Assembly (NCBI RefSeq): GCF_001613165.1
Contig: NZ_BDBV01000010.1
Span: 1-40,333, forward strand
Direction: 5' to 3'
Length of the DNA: 40,333 nucleotides
From: Nocardia mexicana NBRC 108244
GTDB taxonomy: Bacteria > Actinomycetota > Actinomycetes > Mycobacteriales > Mycobacteriaceae
Part shown: in pieces, positions 16,680 to 24,856 of the stretch
How the letters are laid out: each line of letters starts with the position of its first letter
Position numbering within the stretch: the stretch's first letter is position 1
Program-made: the position numbers and the translations under genes
The notes under the pieces: model-generated
Seen by the model: the letters and a program-made list of their open reading frames with translations, nothing else
Databases searched by the model: none
Told to the model about the DNA's origin: nothing

Positions 16680-17537
16680 TCACTTCACCAGCGTGAACTG
16701 CATGACGTCGAGGTGCCCGCTGCGGAAGTGGGCCGCGCAGCCGGTGAGGTATTTGAGGTAGCGCTCGTAGGTCGCCTCGTCGGTGGTGGCGATCGCCAGG
16801 TCCCGATGTTCCCGCAGCCGCCGCGCCCACTCGTCGAGCGTGCGCGCGTAGTGCCGCTGCAGCGGCTGGATCCGCTCGGTGCCTAGGCCCGCACCGCCGG
16901 CCAGCCGGGTGACCTCGGACGGTTGCGGCAGCTGCCCGCCCGGGAAGATCTCGCGCTTCATGAAGATGTGGAACAGCGCGTTCTCGCGGGTGATGGGGAT
17001 GCCCATGCGCTTCAGGTCGGCCAGGGTGTGCCCGATGATGGTGTGCAGCACCATTCTTCCACCGGGCGTGAGCATGTCGTGGCAGCGGCGGAAGAACTCC
17101 GGGTAGCGTTCGCGGCGGAAATGTTCGAAGGCGCCGATGCTGACGATGCGGTCGGCGGCGCCGTCGAACTCCTCCCAGCCCTGCAATCGCACCTCGACTC
17201 CGGACAGGCCCAGCCTTCGGATCTCGGCAGCGGCGTACTCGAATTGGTTGCGGCTCAAGGTCAGTCCGACGACCTGCACCGAATACCGCTGGGCCGCACG
17301 CAGAATCGTCGACCCCCAGCCGCATCCGATGTCCAGCAGCGTCATCCCCGGCCGCAGGTCCAGTTTGCCCAGCGCCAGATCGATCTTCGCCAGCTGCGCC
17401 TGCTCCAGGGTCGCGTCCGGGGGCTCGAAATAGCCGCAGCTGTAGGTCATGGTCGGGTCGAGGAACAGCCGGTAGAAGTCGTCGGACACGTCGTAGTGCG
17501 ACTGGACATCCCGGTAGAACGGCGCGAGTGCGGTCAC
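16680..17537 (-). CDS. Mycolic-acid cyclopropane synthase-family SAM methyltransferase
   Basis: A 285-residue member of the CmaA/MmaA/PcaA family, which add a methylene or methyl from SAM across an acyl-chain double bond. It tracks mycobacterial CmaA1 along its length: VQSHYDVSDDFYRLFLDPTMTYSCGYFE, the SAM loop LLDIGCGWGST, VGLTLSRNQ, IVSIGAFEHF, EIFPGGQLP and YLKYLTGCAAHFRSGHLDVMQF. The GTG at 17537 is preferred because CmaA1 homology starts there and AGGGG lies eight bases upstream; an ATG at 17564 gives nine extra residues. It converges on the thioesterase gene with no intergenic space. It could modify mycolates or the chains made by the neighbouring cluster; orientation does not decide. 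Confidence 0.92.
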   Translation of the reverse strand: MTALAPFYRDVQSHYDVSDDFYRLFLDPTMTYSCGYFEPPDATLEQAQLAKIDLALGKLDLRPGMTLLDIGCGWGSTILRAAQRYSVQVVGLTLSRNQFEYAAAEIRRLGLSGVEVRLQGWEEFDGAADRIVSIGAFEHFRRERYPEFFRRCHDMLTPGGRMVLHTIIGHTLADLKRMGIPITRENALFHIFMKREIFPGGQLPQPSEVTRLAGGAGLGTERIQPLQRHYARTLDEWARRLREHRDLAIATTDEATYERYLKYLTGCAAHFRSGHLDVMQFTLVK

Positions 17538-17619
17538 GGTAATCACCCCTGTAGATACCTGCAACCAGGACTACGACGACGGGGTGCCGCTGGTTCACCC
17601 GGCCGGTTACGCTCGGCCG

Positions 17620-18372
17620 GTGGCGAAGTTCAAGACATTCGACGGCCTGGAGCTCAACTACCGGGAATGGGAGGGCGACGGGGTCCCGGTGGTGCTGCAG
17701 CACGGCATCGTCGCCGATACCAATGCCAATTGGATGAGCGTCGGCGTGGTCACGGCGCTGCAGGAGGCGGGCCACCGGGTGATCTCCCTCGACGCCCGCG
17801 GGCACGGGCGCTCGGAGAAGCCGCACGATCCGGCGCGCTACTCCTGGTCCGCCATGGCCGCCGATGTGCGGGCGCTGTACGACGAGCTCGGCCTGAACCA
17901 GGTCATCCAGGTGGGCTATTCGATGGGCGCGATCATCTCGCTGCTGGTCGCCGCGGCCGACGAGCGGGTGGCCCGCCTGGCGATCGGGGGCGTCGGATGC
18001 GGGGTCGTCGACCTGGGCGGAATCGATCACCGGGCGATCACCGCCGAACAGCTCACCGCGGCCATGCGGGGCGACGCCGCGCAGGTGCCGATGCCCGGCG
18101 CGCTGTTCCGGCTGCTGGCCGAGGCCGTCGGCGCGGATCTGCCCGCCATCGCCGCGGTCGCCACGGGCCTGAACGAGGCGCCGATCGATGACCTGTCGGC
18201 CGTCTCGATGCCCTCCCTCGTGCTCGCGGGCGACGCGGACCCTTTCGCGGCCGAGCCCGAACGCCTCGCCGCCGCCCTCCCCGATGCCCGGCTCGCCGTC
18301 GTCCCCGGCGACCACCTCACCGCCATCGCCACCCCCGAATTCCACACGGCACTGGTCGAGTTCCTCCGCTGA
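17620..18372 (+). CDS. Alpha/beta-hydrolase
   Basis: A 250-residue alpha/beta-hydrolase-fold enzyme. It has the oxyanion segment VLQHGIVAD, the nucleophile elbow VGYSMGA (Ser), an acid segment LAGDADPF and the catalytic His in PGDHLTAI. The GTG at 17620 fits the start of the conserved KFKTFDGLELNYREWEG strand. Because the nucleophile is Ser, it is not an OleB-type beta-lactone decarboxylase, which belongs to the haloalkane dehalogenase family and uses Asp. It is divergent from the methyltransferase and may be an esterase or lactonase. A role in opening the lactone of the nearby cluster is possible but unsupported. Confidence 0.82.
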   Translation: MAKFKTFDGLELNYREWEGDGVPVVLQHGIVADTNANWMSVGVVTALQEAGHRVISLDARGHGRSEKPHDPARYSWSAMAADVRALYDELGLNQVIQVGYSMGAIISLLVAAADERVARLAIGGVGCGVVDLGGIDHRAITAEQLTAAMRGDAAQVPMPGALFRLLAEAVGADLPAIAAVATGLNEAPIDDLSAVSMPSLVLAGDADPFAAEPERLAAALPDARLAVVPGDHLTAIATPEFHTALVEFLR

Positions 18373-18489
18373 GCCCCAGGGCCCGCCTTTTCGCGTACCC
18401 CTGCCGCTGAGCGCCGGGACCACCACCCTTCGCGTACCCTCCGCCTCTGTCCCCCAGGCGCACCTGCCCATTCGCGCACCCTTTGCGTA

Positions 18490-18529
18490 TTCCCGCACCC
18501 GGTGCAGCGGGCCGGAGGGGGTGCGGGAA
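18490..18529 (+). terminator. Hairpin after the alpha/beta-hydrolase gene
   Basis: TTCCCGCACCC (18490-18500) pairs perfectly with GGGTGCGGGAA (18519-18529) around an 18-base spacer. It lies in the 249-bp gap between the hydrolase and the metallo-beta-lactamase-fold gene. No T-tract follows. The same gap has recurring TTCGCGTACCC-like words upstream, so the hairpin may belong to a small repeat element and not a terminator. Confidence 0.4.
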
Positions 18530-18621
18530 CCAGCAGGGGGTGCGTGAAGCTGGCGGGAGTCGTGGAATCGGGGGCGAGGCCGTAGCGTGGCTGGGGTCGG
18601 CGTGATCGGGCGGAGGGACTG

Positions 18622-19716
18622 ATGGGTTTCGCTCAGGGGTTTTCGCGGCTGCGTGAGGTCGGTGGCGTCGTGGCGGGACGGGTGGCCGAGTTGCGGGGGC
18701 CGGTGCTGCCGGAACCGACGGTTGCGCAGACCGTTGCCGCGCGGCGGCGGTTCTTCGGGGACGAGACGGTGGATCCGGTGACCGGAGAGGTTCGTGCGGA
18801 TCGCGTGGTGGTGTCGTGGTTCGGGTGTGCGAGTTACGCGGTCGCGCTGGGCGGCGCGGTGATTCTGCTCGATGCGTGGGTGCCGCGCGGGGCGACCTCC
18901 GGCTACGTTCCGACCACTCCGGCCGAGGTGGCGGCGCTGCGACCGGTCGCGATCTTCATCGGGCACGGCCATTTCGACCATGCCGCGGACGCCGGTCCGA
19001 TCGCGCGAGCGTCCGGTGCGGTCGTGTACGGCACGGCCGAGCACTGCGCCACCATTCGCTCGGGAATCGAGGACGGGCACCATTTGCGCTGTGTCACAGT
19101 AGGTTCCGCAGCGGCGTCGCCCGGCGACAGGTACGACCTGGAGGTGGCGCCCGGGGTCGAGGTCACGGCCGTGCGGCATCTGCATTCCGCGCCGACGCCA
19201 CGCGATATCAGCCTGGCCGGTTCCCCTGCCGTGCGCCCCACACCCTGTCCCTGCGATATCCGCGGATACCGGCCGCATCCGGCCGACGCCGCGCATCTGC
19301 TGACGCACCTCGCCGATCCCGAGGGCGGCACGCTGCTGTACCAATTCCGCACCGGCACATTCACTCTCACCTGGCACGACTCGTCGGGACCGCTGCTGGA
19401 CAAGGCGCCGGGCGTGCTGGACGTGCTGCGCGACCTACCCGCCAGCGATCTGCACCTGGGCGCTATCCAGGGCTTCAACCAGTACACCAACGGCCTGCGC
19501 GACCCACGCTCCTACATCGAGGCGCTGCGCCCCAGGGTGTTCGCGCCGAGTCACCACGACAACTGGCTCCCGTTGATGACGTCACGCGGCACCGTCTACC
19601 GGGAGCCGCTCGAGGCCGAACTCGCCCGCATTCCCGAGGATCGGTGCCCGGAACTGCGCATGCTCACCGATCGCGCCGACTACCTCGCCCCGGCGCGGCT
19701 GACCTTCACCGTGTGA
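18622..19716 (+). CDS. Metallo-beta-lactamase-fold hydrolase
   Basis: A 364-residue protein of the MBL superfamily. The zinc motif IGHGHFDHAAD is at about residues 112-122, a later EHCATIR and the C-terminal APSHHDNWLP supply further His/Asp ligands, and VVSWFGCASYAV forms the first strands. The ATG at 18622 gives a 60-residue N-terminal extension without a clear signal peptide. The fold covers lactonases, phosphodiesterases and RNases; the SHHDNW C-terminal motif is seen in uncharacterised actinobacterial members. Its 3' end overlaps the convergent oxidoreductase gene by 11 bp. Substrate unknown. Confidence 0.83.
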   Translation: MGFAQGFSRLREVGGVVAGRVAELRGPVLPEPTVAQTVAARRRFFGDETVDPVTGEVRADRVVVSWFGCASYAVALGGAVILLDAWVPRGATSGYVPTTPAEVAALRPVAIFIGHGHFDHAADAGPIARASGAVVYGTAEHCATIRSGIEDGHHLRCVTVGSAAASPGDRYDLEVAPGVEVTAVRHLHSAPTPRDISLAGSPAVRPTPCPCDIRGYRPHPADAAHLLTHLADPEGGTLLYQFRTGTFTLTWHDSSGPLLDKAPGVLDVLRDLPASDLHLGAIQGFNQYTNGLRDPRSYIEALRPRVFAPSHHDNWLPLMTSRGTVYREPLEAELARIPEDRCPELRMLTDRADYLAPARLTFTV

Positions 19717-20620
19717 GCGGACCGGTCCGGAGCAGGACGCGGCCCCGATTGCGGCGCGTCTCGACCAGCTCCAGGGCGTCGGCGGTCCGATCGAAGGCGA
19801 ATTCCACGTGCCGTGGTCGAATCCGCCCGTCCGCCAGCAGTTTCCACAACTCGGCGCGATAGGACTCGAGCACCTCCGGCTCAGTACGGGCCAGCAGTCC
19901 CACCGAGAAGCCGGTGACGGTCTTCAGGTCCGCGAGCAGGCTGCTCGCCGCCACCGTGCCGCCACCCGCGCTGTAGGCGACGAACCGGCCGCGCGGAGCG
20001 AGTGCTTCCACGCCGCGGGGCACGAGGTCTCCCCCGACGCCGTCGACTACGACATCGAATCGCTCGTCCCAGGGCTCGTCGTAGGACACGACCGCATCCG
20101 CACCGCATTCGCGCACGAAATCGGCCTTGTCGAGCGCGCCGACCGCCCCGACGACGCGCGCGACGCCCAGTGCTCGCGCGATCTGCACCGCCAGATGGCC
20201 GCTTCCGCTGGCCGCGGCGGTGACCAGCACCGATTCCCCCTCGGCGCACCGCCCGGCCCGTACCGCCCCCAGCGCCACCAGACCGCCACGCACCACGACC
20301 AGGGCATCGGCGGCATTCGCCCCGGAGGGGATCTCGGTCACCAGGGCCGGGTCCGCGAGTACCTGATCGGCGTACACCGAATCGAATACCACACCGCCGA
20401 CCCGCCTACCCAGCCAGCCGTCGGAGACGCCGGGTCCGGCCGCCACGACGATGCCCACCATCTCGCCGCCGAGCCCGGACCCGCTGCCCGACTTCAGCGT
20501 TCGCAACAGACCGACATGAACCCCGACGAGTTCCGTACGCACGAGCAGCTGTCCGGCGCCAGGCTCGGGCCGCGGGACCTCGACGAGTTCGGGGCCGCCG
20601 GAGAATCGAATCTTGCGCAC
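19706..20620 (-). CDS. Quinone oxidoreductase-like MDR-family dehydrogenase
   Basis: A 304-residue medium-chain reductase without the catalytic zinc site. It has the N-terminal GroES-like barrel (FSGGPELVEVPRPEPGAGQLLVR), and the Rossmann region SVLVTAAASGSGHLAVQIARALGVARVVGAV corresponds to the AxxGGVG motif of quinone oxidoreductases. DVVVDGVGGD and GRFVAYSAGGG follow. The GTG at 20620 fits the family start (VRKIRFSGGPE). It is divergent from a TetR gene with two palindromes between them, so it is very likely that regulator's target. It would reduce a quinone or enone with NADPH, probably in detoxification. Confidence 0.88.
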   Translation of the reverse strand: MRKIRFSGGPELVEVPRPEPGAGQLLVRTELVGVHVGLLRTLKSGSGSGLGGEMVGIVVAAGPGVSDGWLGRRVGGVVFDSVYADQVLADPALVTEIPSGANAADALVVVRGGLVALGAVRAGRCAEGESVLVTAAASGSGHLAVQIARALGVARVVGAVGALDKADFVRECGADAVVSYDEPWDERFDVVVDGVGGDLVPRGVEALAPRGRFVAYSAGGGTVAASSLLADLKTVTGFSVGLLARTEPEVLESYRAELWKLLADGRIRPRHVEFAFDRTADALELVETRRNRGRVLLRTGPLTR

Positions 20621-20742
20621 TGGTCGTGCCTTTCGGTTGTTCGGTGCCGGAACGTCCGGCGGATCTTGGTGAGGCCCGACCGGGTGTCGGGACACGTTCA
20701 GCAGGTGTTCCGCGGCAGCATCTCCACCTCCCTTCGAGAAAC

Positions 20743-20800
20743 TTACGTTGGACGTAACTTTATGTCCGAAGCATTCAATGCGTCAATCGTAAATTTACGA
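20743..20800. promoter_or_regulatory. Two palindromic operators between the oxidoreductase and TetR genes
   Basis: TTACGT-TGG-ACGTAA (20743-20757) is a perfect inverted repeat, and TCGTAAATTTACGA (20787-20800) is a perfect 14-bp palindrome. They share the TTACG/CGTAA half-site. They lie in the 198-bp divergent region, the second one ending 18 bp before the TetR ATG. This is the usual layout for autorepression plus control of the divergent enzyme gene. Confidence 0.7.
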
Positions 20801-20818
20801 CCGTGGTACCGTTTGCCC

Positions 20819-21436
20819 ATGGGCACCGAGGTACCGGGACTGCGGGAGACCAAGAAGCGCGAGACCCGGCAATCCATCTCCGATCACGCCACGCGACTGT
20901 TCATCGAGCGCGGGTTCGAGGCGACGACCATCGCCGAGGTCGCCGACGCGGCCCGGGTCGCGAAGAAGACGGTGACGAACTACTTTCCGCGCAAGGAGGA
21001 CCTGGCGCTGGACATCCATCAGCGGTTCGTGGCCTCGCTTGCCGACACCGTCGCCGCCCGCGCGACGGGTGTTTCCGCGCTGGCCGCCCTGCGCACCGAA
21101 TTCCTTGCCGCCACAGCCCGTTTCGATGCCCTCGCCGGTTTCTCCGGCCCGGAGTTCTGCCGGATGATCGCCGAGAGTCCCACCCTCGTCGCGCGCCTGC
21201 GCGAACTGCACGAACTGCGGGAATTCGCCCTCGCCGAGGTATTGCCCGGCGACGACATCACCCGCCGGGCGGCCGCCGCACAGCTCGGCTCCGCGCACCG
21301 CCTGCTGTTCCAGCGAGTCCAGGAGCTCACCATGCAGGGCCGGTCCCGCAGGCGCATCGCCGCCACGGTGCAGGACGAGGCCGCTCGGGTATTCGGCCTG
21401 ATGGAGCCCGCCCTCGGCGACTACGCGATCGCCTAG
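20819..21436 (+). CDS. TetR-family transcriptional regulator
   Basis: A 205-residue TetR repressor. The N-terminal HTH reads FEATTIAEVADAARVAKKTVTNYFPRKEDL at about residues 30-60, with a conserved Thr-Val-x-Asn-Tyr-Phe recognition helix. The remaining ~140 residues are the divergent helical ligand domain. The ATG at 20819 follows the second palindrome directly, so autorepression is likely. The divergent quinone oxidoreductase is the likely target. The 240-bp stretch after it (to 21676) holds only a short ACCGATCGGT palindrome at 21582-21591 and no gene I can support. Confidence 0.9.
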   Translation: MGTEVPGLRETKKRETRQSISDHATRLFIERGFEATTIAEVADAARVAKKTVTNYFPRKEDLALDIHQRFVASLADTVAARATGVSALAALRTEFLAATARFDALAGFSGPEFCRMIAESPTLVARLRELHELREFALAEVLPGDDITRRAAAAQLGSAHRLLFQRVQELTMQGRSRRRIAATVQDEAARVFGLMEPALGDYAIA

Positions 21437-21676
21437 CGCTCCATCAGGACGAGACGCCGATCCGGGCCTGCAGCCCCTCGCCGAAGGTGCGCGCTGACTC
21501 GAGAGCGATCGCCCGACCACCGTGGGAACGCACCGGCAGGGCATCGGCCAGCGAGGGAACGCACGGGCGGGCCGATTTCTTACCGATCGGTGACGCGCCC
21601 GCGCGTATCACCCCACGGGCGGCCCGCAGCGGTGAGGATCGGGGCATGACGCCGACCCCGACCCTCACCTGATCCG

Positions 21677-22738
21677 ATGCGAGTCCTGCTGACCGGCGCC
21701 GCCGGATTCATCGGTTCGCATATCCGAGACGCGCTGCTCGCCGCCGGTGACGAGGTGATCGCCGCCGATCTCATGCTCGCCGCCGCGCACGGCCACGACG
21801 CCCCGGCCCCCGACGGGGTTCACCTCGCCGATGTGCGTGATCCGGACACGGTGGACGAGCTCGTGCGCGGCATCGACGTGGTGTGCCATCAGGCCGCCGT
21901 CGTCGGCGCGGGGGTCAGCGCCGCCGACGCTCCCGCCTACGCCAGCCACAACGATCTCGGCACGACGGTATTGCTGGCGGCGATGGCGCGCGCCGGTGTG
22001 CGGCGCCTGGTGCTGGCCTCCTCGATGGTCGTGTACGGCGAAGGCCGGTACCGCACAGCCGGTTTCGAGGTCGCCGACCCGCCTCCACGGCGGCCCGAGG
22101 ACCTCACTCGGGGAAGCTTCGAGCACCTCGATGCCGCCACCGGCGAACCGCTGGCGTGGGCGCCGATCGGTGAGGACAGCCCGTTGCGCCCGCGCAGCCT
22201 GTACGCGGCGAGCAAGGTGGCACAGGAGAACTACGCCTGCGCGTGGGCCGCGGCCACCGGCGGCGCGGTGACGGCGCTGCGCTACCACAATGTCTATGGC
22301 GACGGAATGCCCAGGGATACCCCGTATTCCGGAGTCGCGGCGATTTTCCGGTCGGCACTCGAGGCGGGTGAGTCACCGCGGGTATTCGAAGACGGCGGGC
22401 AGATGCGCGATTTCGTGCACGTCCGCGATATCGCCGCGGCGAATGTCGCCGCGGTCCACCGGCCGCTGCCCGGGTTCGTGCCGCTCAATATCGCCTCCGG
22501 CACGCCGATCAGCATCCACACCGTCGCGCAGGTGCTCGCCCGCGCCTCCGACGGCAAACCACCCGTCGTCACCGGTGAATTCCGCCCCGGCGACGTCCGC
22601 CACATCGTCGCCGGCCCCGAAAAGGCCCGAGAGGTCCTGGATTTCAGCGCCGCCGTCTCCCCGGCCCAGGGTCTCGCCGAATTCGCCACCGCCCCACTAC
22701 GATCCGCCGCGGGGATCGGTGCACCCACCTGGCGTTGA
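21677..22738 (+). CDS. NAD-dependent sugar-nucleotide epimerase/dehydratase
   Basis: A 353-residue extended SDR. It has GAAGFIGSH at residues 7-15, LASSMVVYGEG with the catalytic Ser, and YAASKVAQE as the Tyr/Lys pair. RYHNVYGDGMP and MRDFVHVRDIAAA are typical of NDP-sugar 4-epimerases such as UDP-glucose or dTDP-rhamnose epimerases. An insert at about residues 118-170 (GEGRYRTAGFEV to APIGEDSPLRP) separates Ser and Tyr more than in GalE, as in dTDP-L-rhamnose 4-epimerase-like proteins. It stands alone on its strand. It could supply a sugar nucleotide to cell-wall glycan synthesis. Exact substrate uncertain. Confidence 0.85.
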   Translation: MRVLLTGAAGFIGSHIRDALLAAGDEVIAADLMLAAAHGHDAPAPDGVHLADVRDPDTVDELVRGIDVVCHQAAVVGAGVSAADAPAYASHNDLGTTVLLAAMARAGVRRLVLASSMVVYGEGRYRTAGFEVADPPPRRPEDLTRGSFEHLDAATGEPLAWAPIGEDSPLRPRSLYAASKVAQENYACAWAAATGGAVTALRYHNVYGDGMPRDTPYSGVAAIFRSALEAGESPRVFEDGGQMRDFVHVRDIAAANVAAVHRPLPGFVPLNIASGTPISIHTVAQVLARASDGKPPVVTGEFRPGDVRHIVAGPEKAREVLDFSAAVSPAQGLAEFATAPLRSAAGIGAPTWR

Positions 22739-22836
22739 ACGACCGGGCGGCCGTCCACGAGTGCCTATCCGTCCCATCGGACTACTCCGGTACCTCGCGC
22801 GGTGCCGCGTCCGGGAGGTCGTGGCGGCCCTCACTT

Positions 22837-22911
22837 CGTCATTCCGGCATGCTTGTGGCCGGAATCCAGCCGCGCGGTGTGGATCCCGGCCCGAAGCATG
22901 CCGGGATGACG
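22837..22911. repeat. Imperfect palindromic repeat element (31-bp arms)
   Basis: Arms at 22837-22867 and 22881-22911 are inverted copies with 4 mismatches over 31 bp and a 13-base loop. Each contains the CATTCCGGCATGC / GCATGCCGGGATG type core. Elements of this general sequence occur as dispersed intergenic palindromes in several bacterial genomes. It lies after the epimerase stop and could act as a bidirectional terminator between that gene and the convergent histidine kinase. Confidence 0.7.
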
Positions 22912-23111
22912 AAAAACGACACCGCTGGGAACGTGCCGGGATGGCGAGAAACGACGCCGCTGGGGAACATGCCGGGATGGCGAGAAACGACGCCGCTGGG
23001 GAACATGCCGGGATGGCGAGGAGCGATGCCGTTGGGGAACATGCCGGGATGGCGAGGAGCGATGCCGTTGGGGAACAGCCGGGATGGCGAGGATCGATGC
23101 CGGGCGAACGT
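22898..23111. repeat. 36-bp tandem repeat array, about six units
   Basis: Units start at 22898, 22933, 22969, 23005, 23041 and 23077, giving periods of 35, 36, 36, 36 and 36 bp. Each begins with ATGCCGGGATGG and ends near CCGCTGGGGAAC or CCGTTGGGGAAC. The first unit is the right arm of the palindromic element at 22881-22911 plus flank, so the array seems to have grown from that arm. The later units change together (GAGAAACGACG to GAGGAGCGATG), which suggests stepwise duplication. One frame reads as the dodecapeptide MPGWRETTPLGN, but no gene is likely. Confidence 0.85.
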
Positions 23112-23128
23112 TCCTGGGTCCTCCGGCG

Positions 23129-24166
23129 CTAGCTGCTGCCGTTCGGGGTGGACGTCAGCGGCAGCAGAATTTCGAAGCGGCAGCCCACTTCCCGGTTCCG
23201 GGCGGTGATATCGCCGCCGTGCGCCTGGACCAGACCCGCGGCGATCGCGAGGCCCATGCCGCTGTTCGTGCCGATATCGGTGGCGACCGGGGAACGGGCC
23301 GCGGTGCCCCGATAGGCGACCTCGAAGATGCGCGGCAGATCGGCCGGATCGATCCCCGGGCCGGTGTCGTCGACGCAGACCTGGGCGTGGCCGTCGCCGA
23401 TACCCGCGGAGATCTCGATACTGCCCCCTGGCGGCGTGTGTTCGATGGCGTTGGCCACCAGATTTGTCAGCACCCGGGTCAGGGCGCGATCGCTCCCGGC
23501 CACCACGATCTGCGAATCCGGTTGCCGCGCGCAGAGACTCACCTGGCACCGGGTGGCCGTCGGCTGATTGGCGGCGGTCACCTCGTCGATCAGCTCGCGC
23601 AGATCCACCGGTTCCAGGGTCAGCCGCAGCGCACCGGAATTGATCTTCGACATCTCGAACAGGTCGTCGACCATGGCGGAGACCCGATGCGTTTCGCGCA
23701 CAATCTGATTCGCATAGCGCTCGACGGCGTCGGGCTGGTCGACCACCCCGTCGACCAGCGCCTCCCCCATCGCCCGGATGCCCGCCAGCGGGGTCCGCAG
23801 GTCGTGACTGACCCAGGTCACCAGCTCGCGGCGGGAGCGCTCGGCGGCCCGCTCCTGTTCGCGCATCTGCCTCTCCCACACCGTTTTCCGCGCCTGCACC
23901 CGCCCCAGCACGACGGCGGCCGGCACCGCTACCACCGTCACGACACCGAGCACCACGCCAATGCGCCGCAGTTCGTCGGTGAACATCATGCCGCTCACCG
24001 CGACCACCCCGGCGAGCGTGGCCAGCGTCGGGATCAGCACCAGCGCCACCATGCTGGTGGTCAGGCTGCGGTTGTGGGTCAGCCGAATGGCGATGGCCCC
24101 CAGGATCACCACCGGCACCGATCCGGACAGGGCGTATCCGATCAGGCCGGGCAGGTCAGTCGACAT
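23129..24166 (-). CDS. Sensor histidine kinase
   Basis: A 345-residue membrane kinase. About three transmembrane helices occupy residues 8-90. The DHp box [20 protein letters not shown] carries the phospho-accepting His near residue 126. The ATPase domain has [14 protein letters not shown] (N box), [14 protein letters not shown] (G1), and [20 protein letters not shown] (G2). There is no large extracellular sensor loop, so the signal is probably sensed in or near the membrane. The ATG at 24166 overlaps the 3' end of the response regulator gene by 11 bp, so they form a coupled pair. The stop falls next to the tandem repeat array. Confidence 0.92.
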   Translation of the reverse strand: MSTDLPGLIGYALSGSVPVVILGAIAIRLTHNRSLTTSMVALVLIPTLATLAGVVAVSGMMFTDELRRIGVVLGVVTVVAVPAAVVLGRVQARKTVWERQMREQERAAERSRRELVTWVSHDLRTPLAGIRAMGEALVDGVVDQPDAVERYANQIVRETHRVSAMVDDLFEMSKINSGALRLTLEPVDLRELIDEVTAANQPTATRCQVSLCARQPDSQIVVAGSDRALTRVLTNLVANAIEHTPPGGSIEISAGIGDGHAQVCVDDTGPGIDPADLPRIFEVAYRGTAARSPVATDIGTNSGMGLAIAAGLVQAHGGDITARNREVGCRFEILLPLTSTPNGSS

Positions 24167-24851
24167 CGTGGTCCTCCTCGCCGGGCCGGTCCCACGCGTA
24201 GCCGCGTCCCCAGACCGTCTCGATCCGGTGCGCGGCACCGAGTTTCGCACGCAGGCGTTTGATGTGCACAGTGACCGTGGACTGGTCGCCGAAGCTCCAG
24301 CCCCACACGCGTTCGAGCAGCTCGTTCCGGCCGAAAACCTGCTGCGGATGCGCGAGCAGGAATGCCAGCAGGTCGAATTCGCGGGCGGTCAGTTCCACTC
24401 GCTGGCCGTCCACCAGCACCGCCTGTGCGGCGGGGCGCACCTCGATCGCCCCACTGCGCAGCACGTGCTCGGCCGCGGGTGCGGGCCGGTGCGCCCGGCG
24501 CAGTACCGACGCCACCCGCAGCGCGAGTTCGCGTGGGCTGAAGGGCTTCACGATGTAGTCGTCGGCGCCGGAGCGCAGGCCCAGCAACCGGTCTTCCTCC
24601 TCGCCCAGGGCGGTGAGCAGGATGATCGGGGTGTCGGGATGACGGCCCGCGCGCACCGTGCGGCACAGTTCGATGCCGTCCGGCGGCGGCATCATCACGT
24701 CCAGGATCGCCAGGTCGATATCGTTGCGCGCCAGCACCTCCGCGGTGGCGGGTCCGTCGGCGGTCTCCACGACGGTGAGCCCGTCGCGTTCGAGGTACCG
24801 CCGCACCACCTCCCGGACCACCGGGTCGTCGTCGGCCACCAGAATGCGCAT
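24156..24851 (-). CDS. OmpR/PhoB-family response regulator
   Basis: A 231-residue regulator. The receiver domain has the acidic pocket DDD at residues 7-9, phospho-acceptor Asp51 ([13 protein letters not shown]), a Thr in LLTA and a Lys in VKPFSPREL. The C-terminal winged helix has [31 protein letters not shown] and [14 protein letters not shown], ending in GRGYAW. The ATG at 24851 is the natural start, and an upstream in-frame extension has no homology. It sits 5 bp after the membrane-protein gene and overlaps the kinase gene. The three are probably one operon. Confidence 0.93.
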   Translation of the reverse strand: MRILVADDDPVVREVVRRYLERDGLTVVETADGPATAEVLARNDIDLAILDVMMPPPDGIELCRTVRAGRHPDTPIILLTALGEEEDRLLGLRSGADDYIVKPFSPRELALRVASVLRRAHRPAPAAEHVLRSGAIEVRPAAQAVLVDGQRVELTAREFDLLAFLLAHPQQVFGRNELLERVWGWSFGDQSTVTVHIKRLRAKLGAAHRIETVWGRGYAWDRPGEEDHDVD

Positions 24852-24856
24852 GACAG

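Noticed and set aside
17620..18372. Alpha/beta-hydrolase considered as the OleB beta-lactone decarboxylase
   Set aside because: The nucleophile elbow is GYSMG with Ser, while OleB-type enzymes use Asp; it is also outside the operon beyond a convergent gene.
21444..21668. Minus-strand 74-codon frame between the TetR and epimerase genes
   Set aside because: Arg/Ala/Gly-rich composition and no start signal; most likely chance.
22735..23208. Repeat-encoded protein with MPGWRETTPLGN units
   Set aside because: The frame exists only because the unit is 36 bp; it has no ribosome site, overlaps the end of the histidine kinase gene and derives from a palindromic element.
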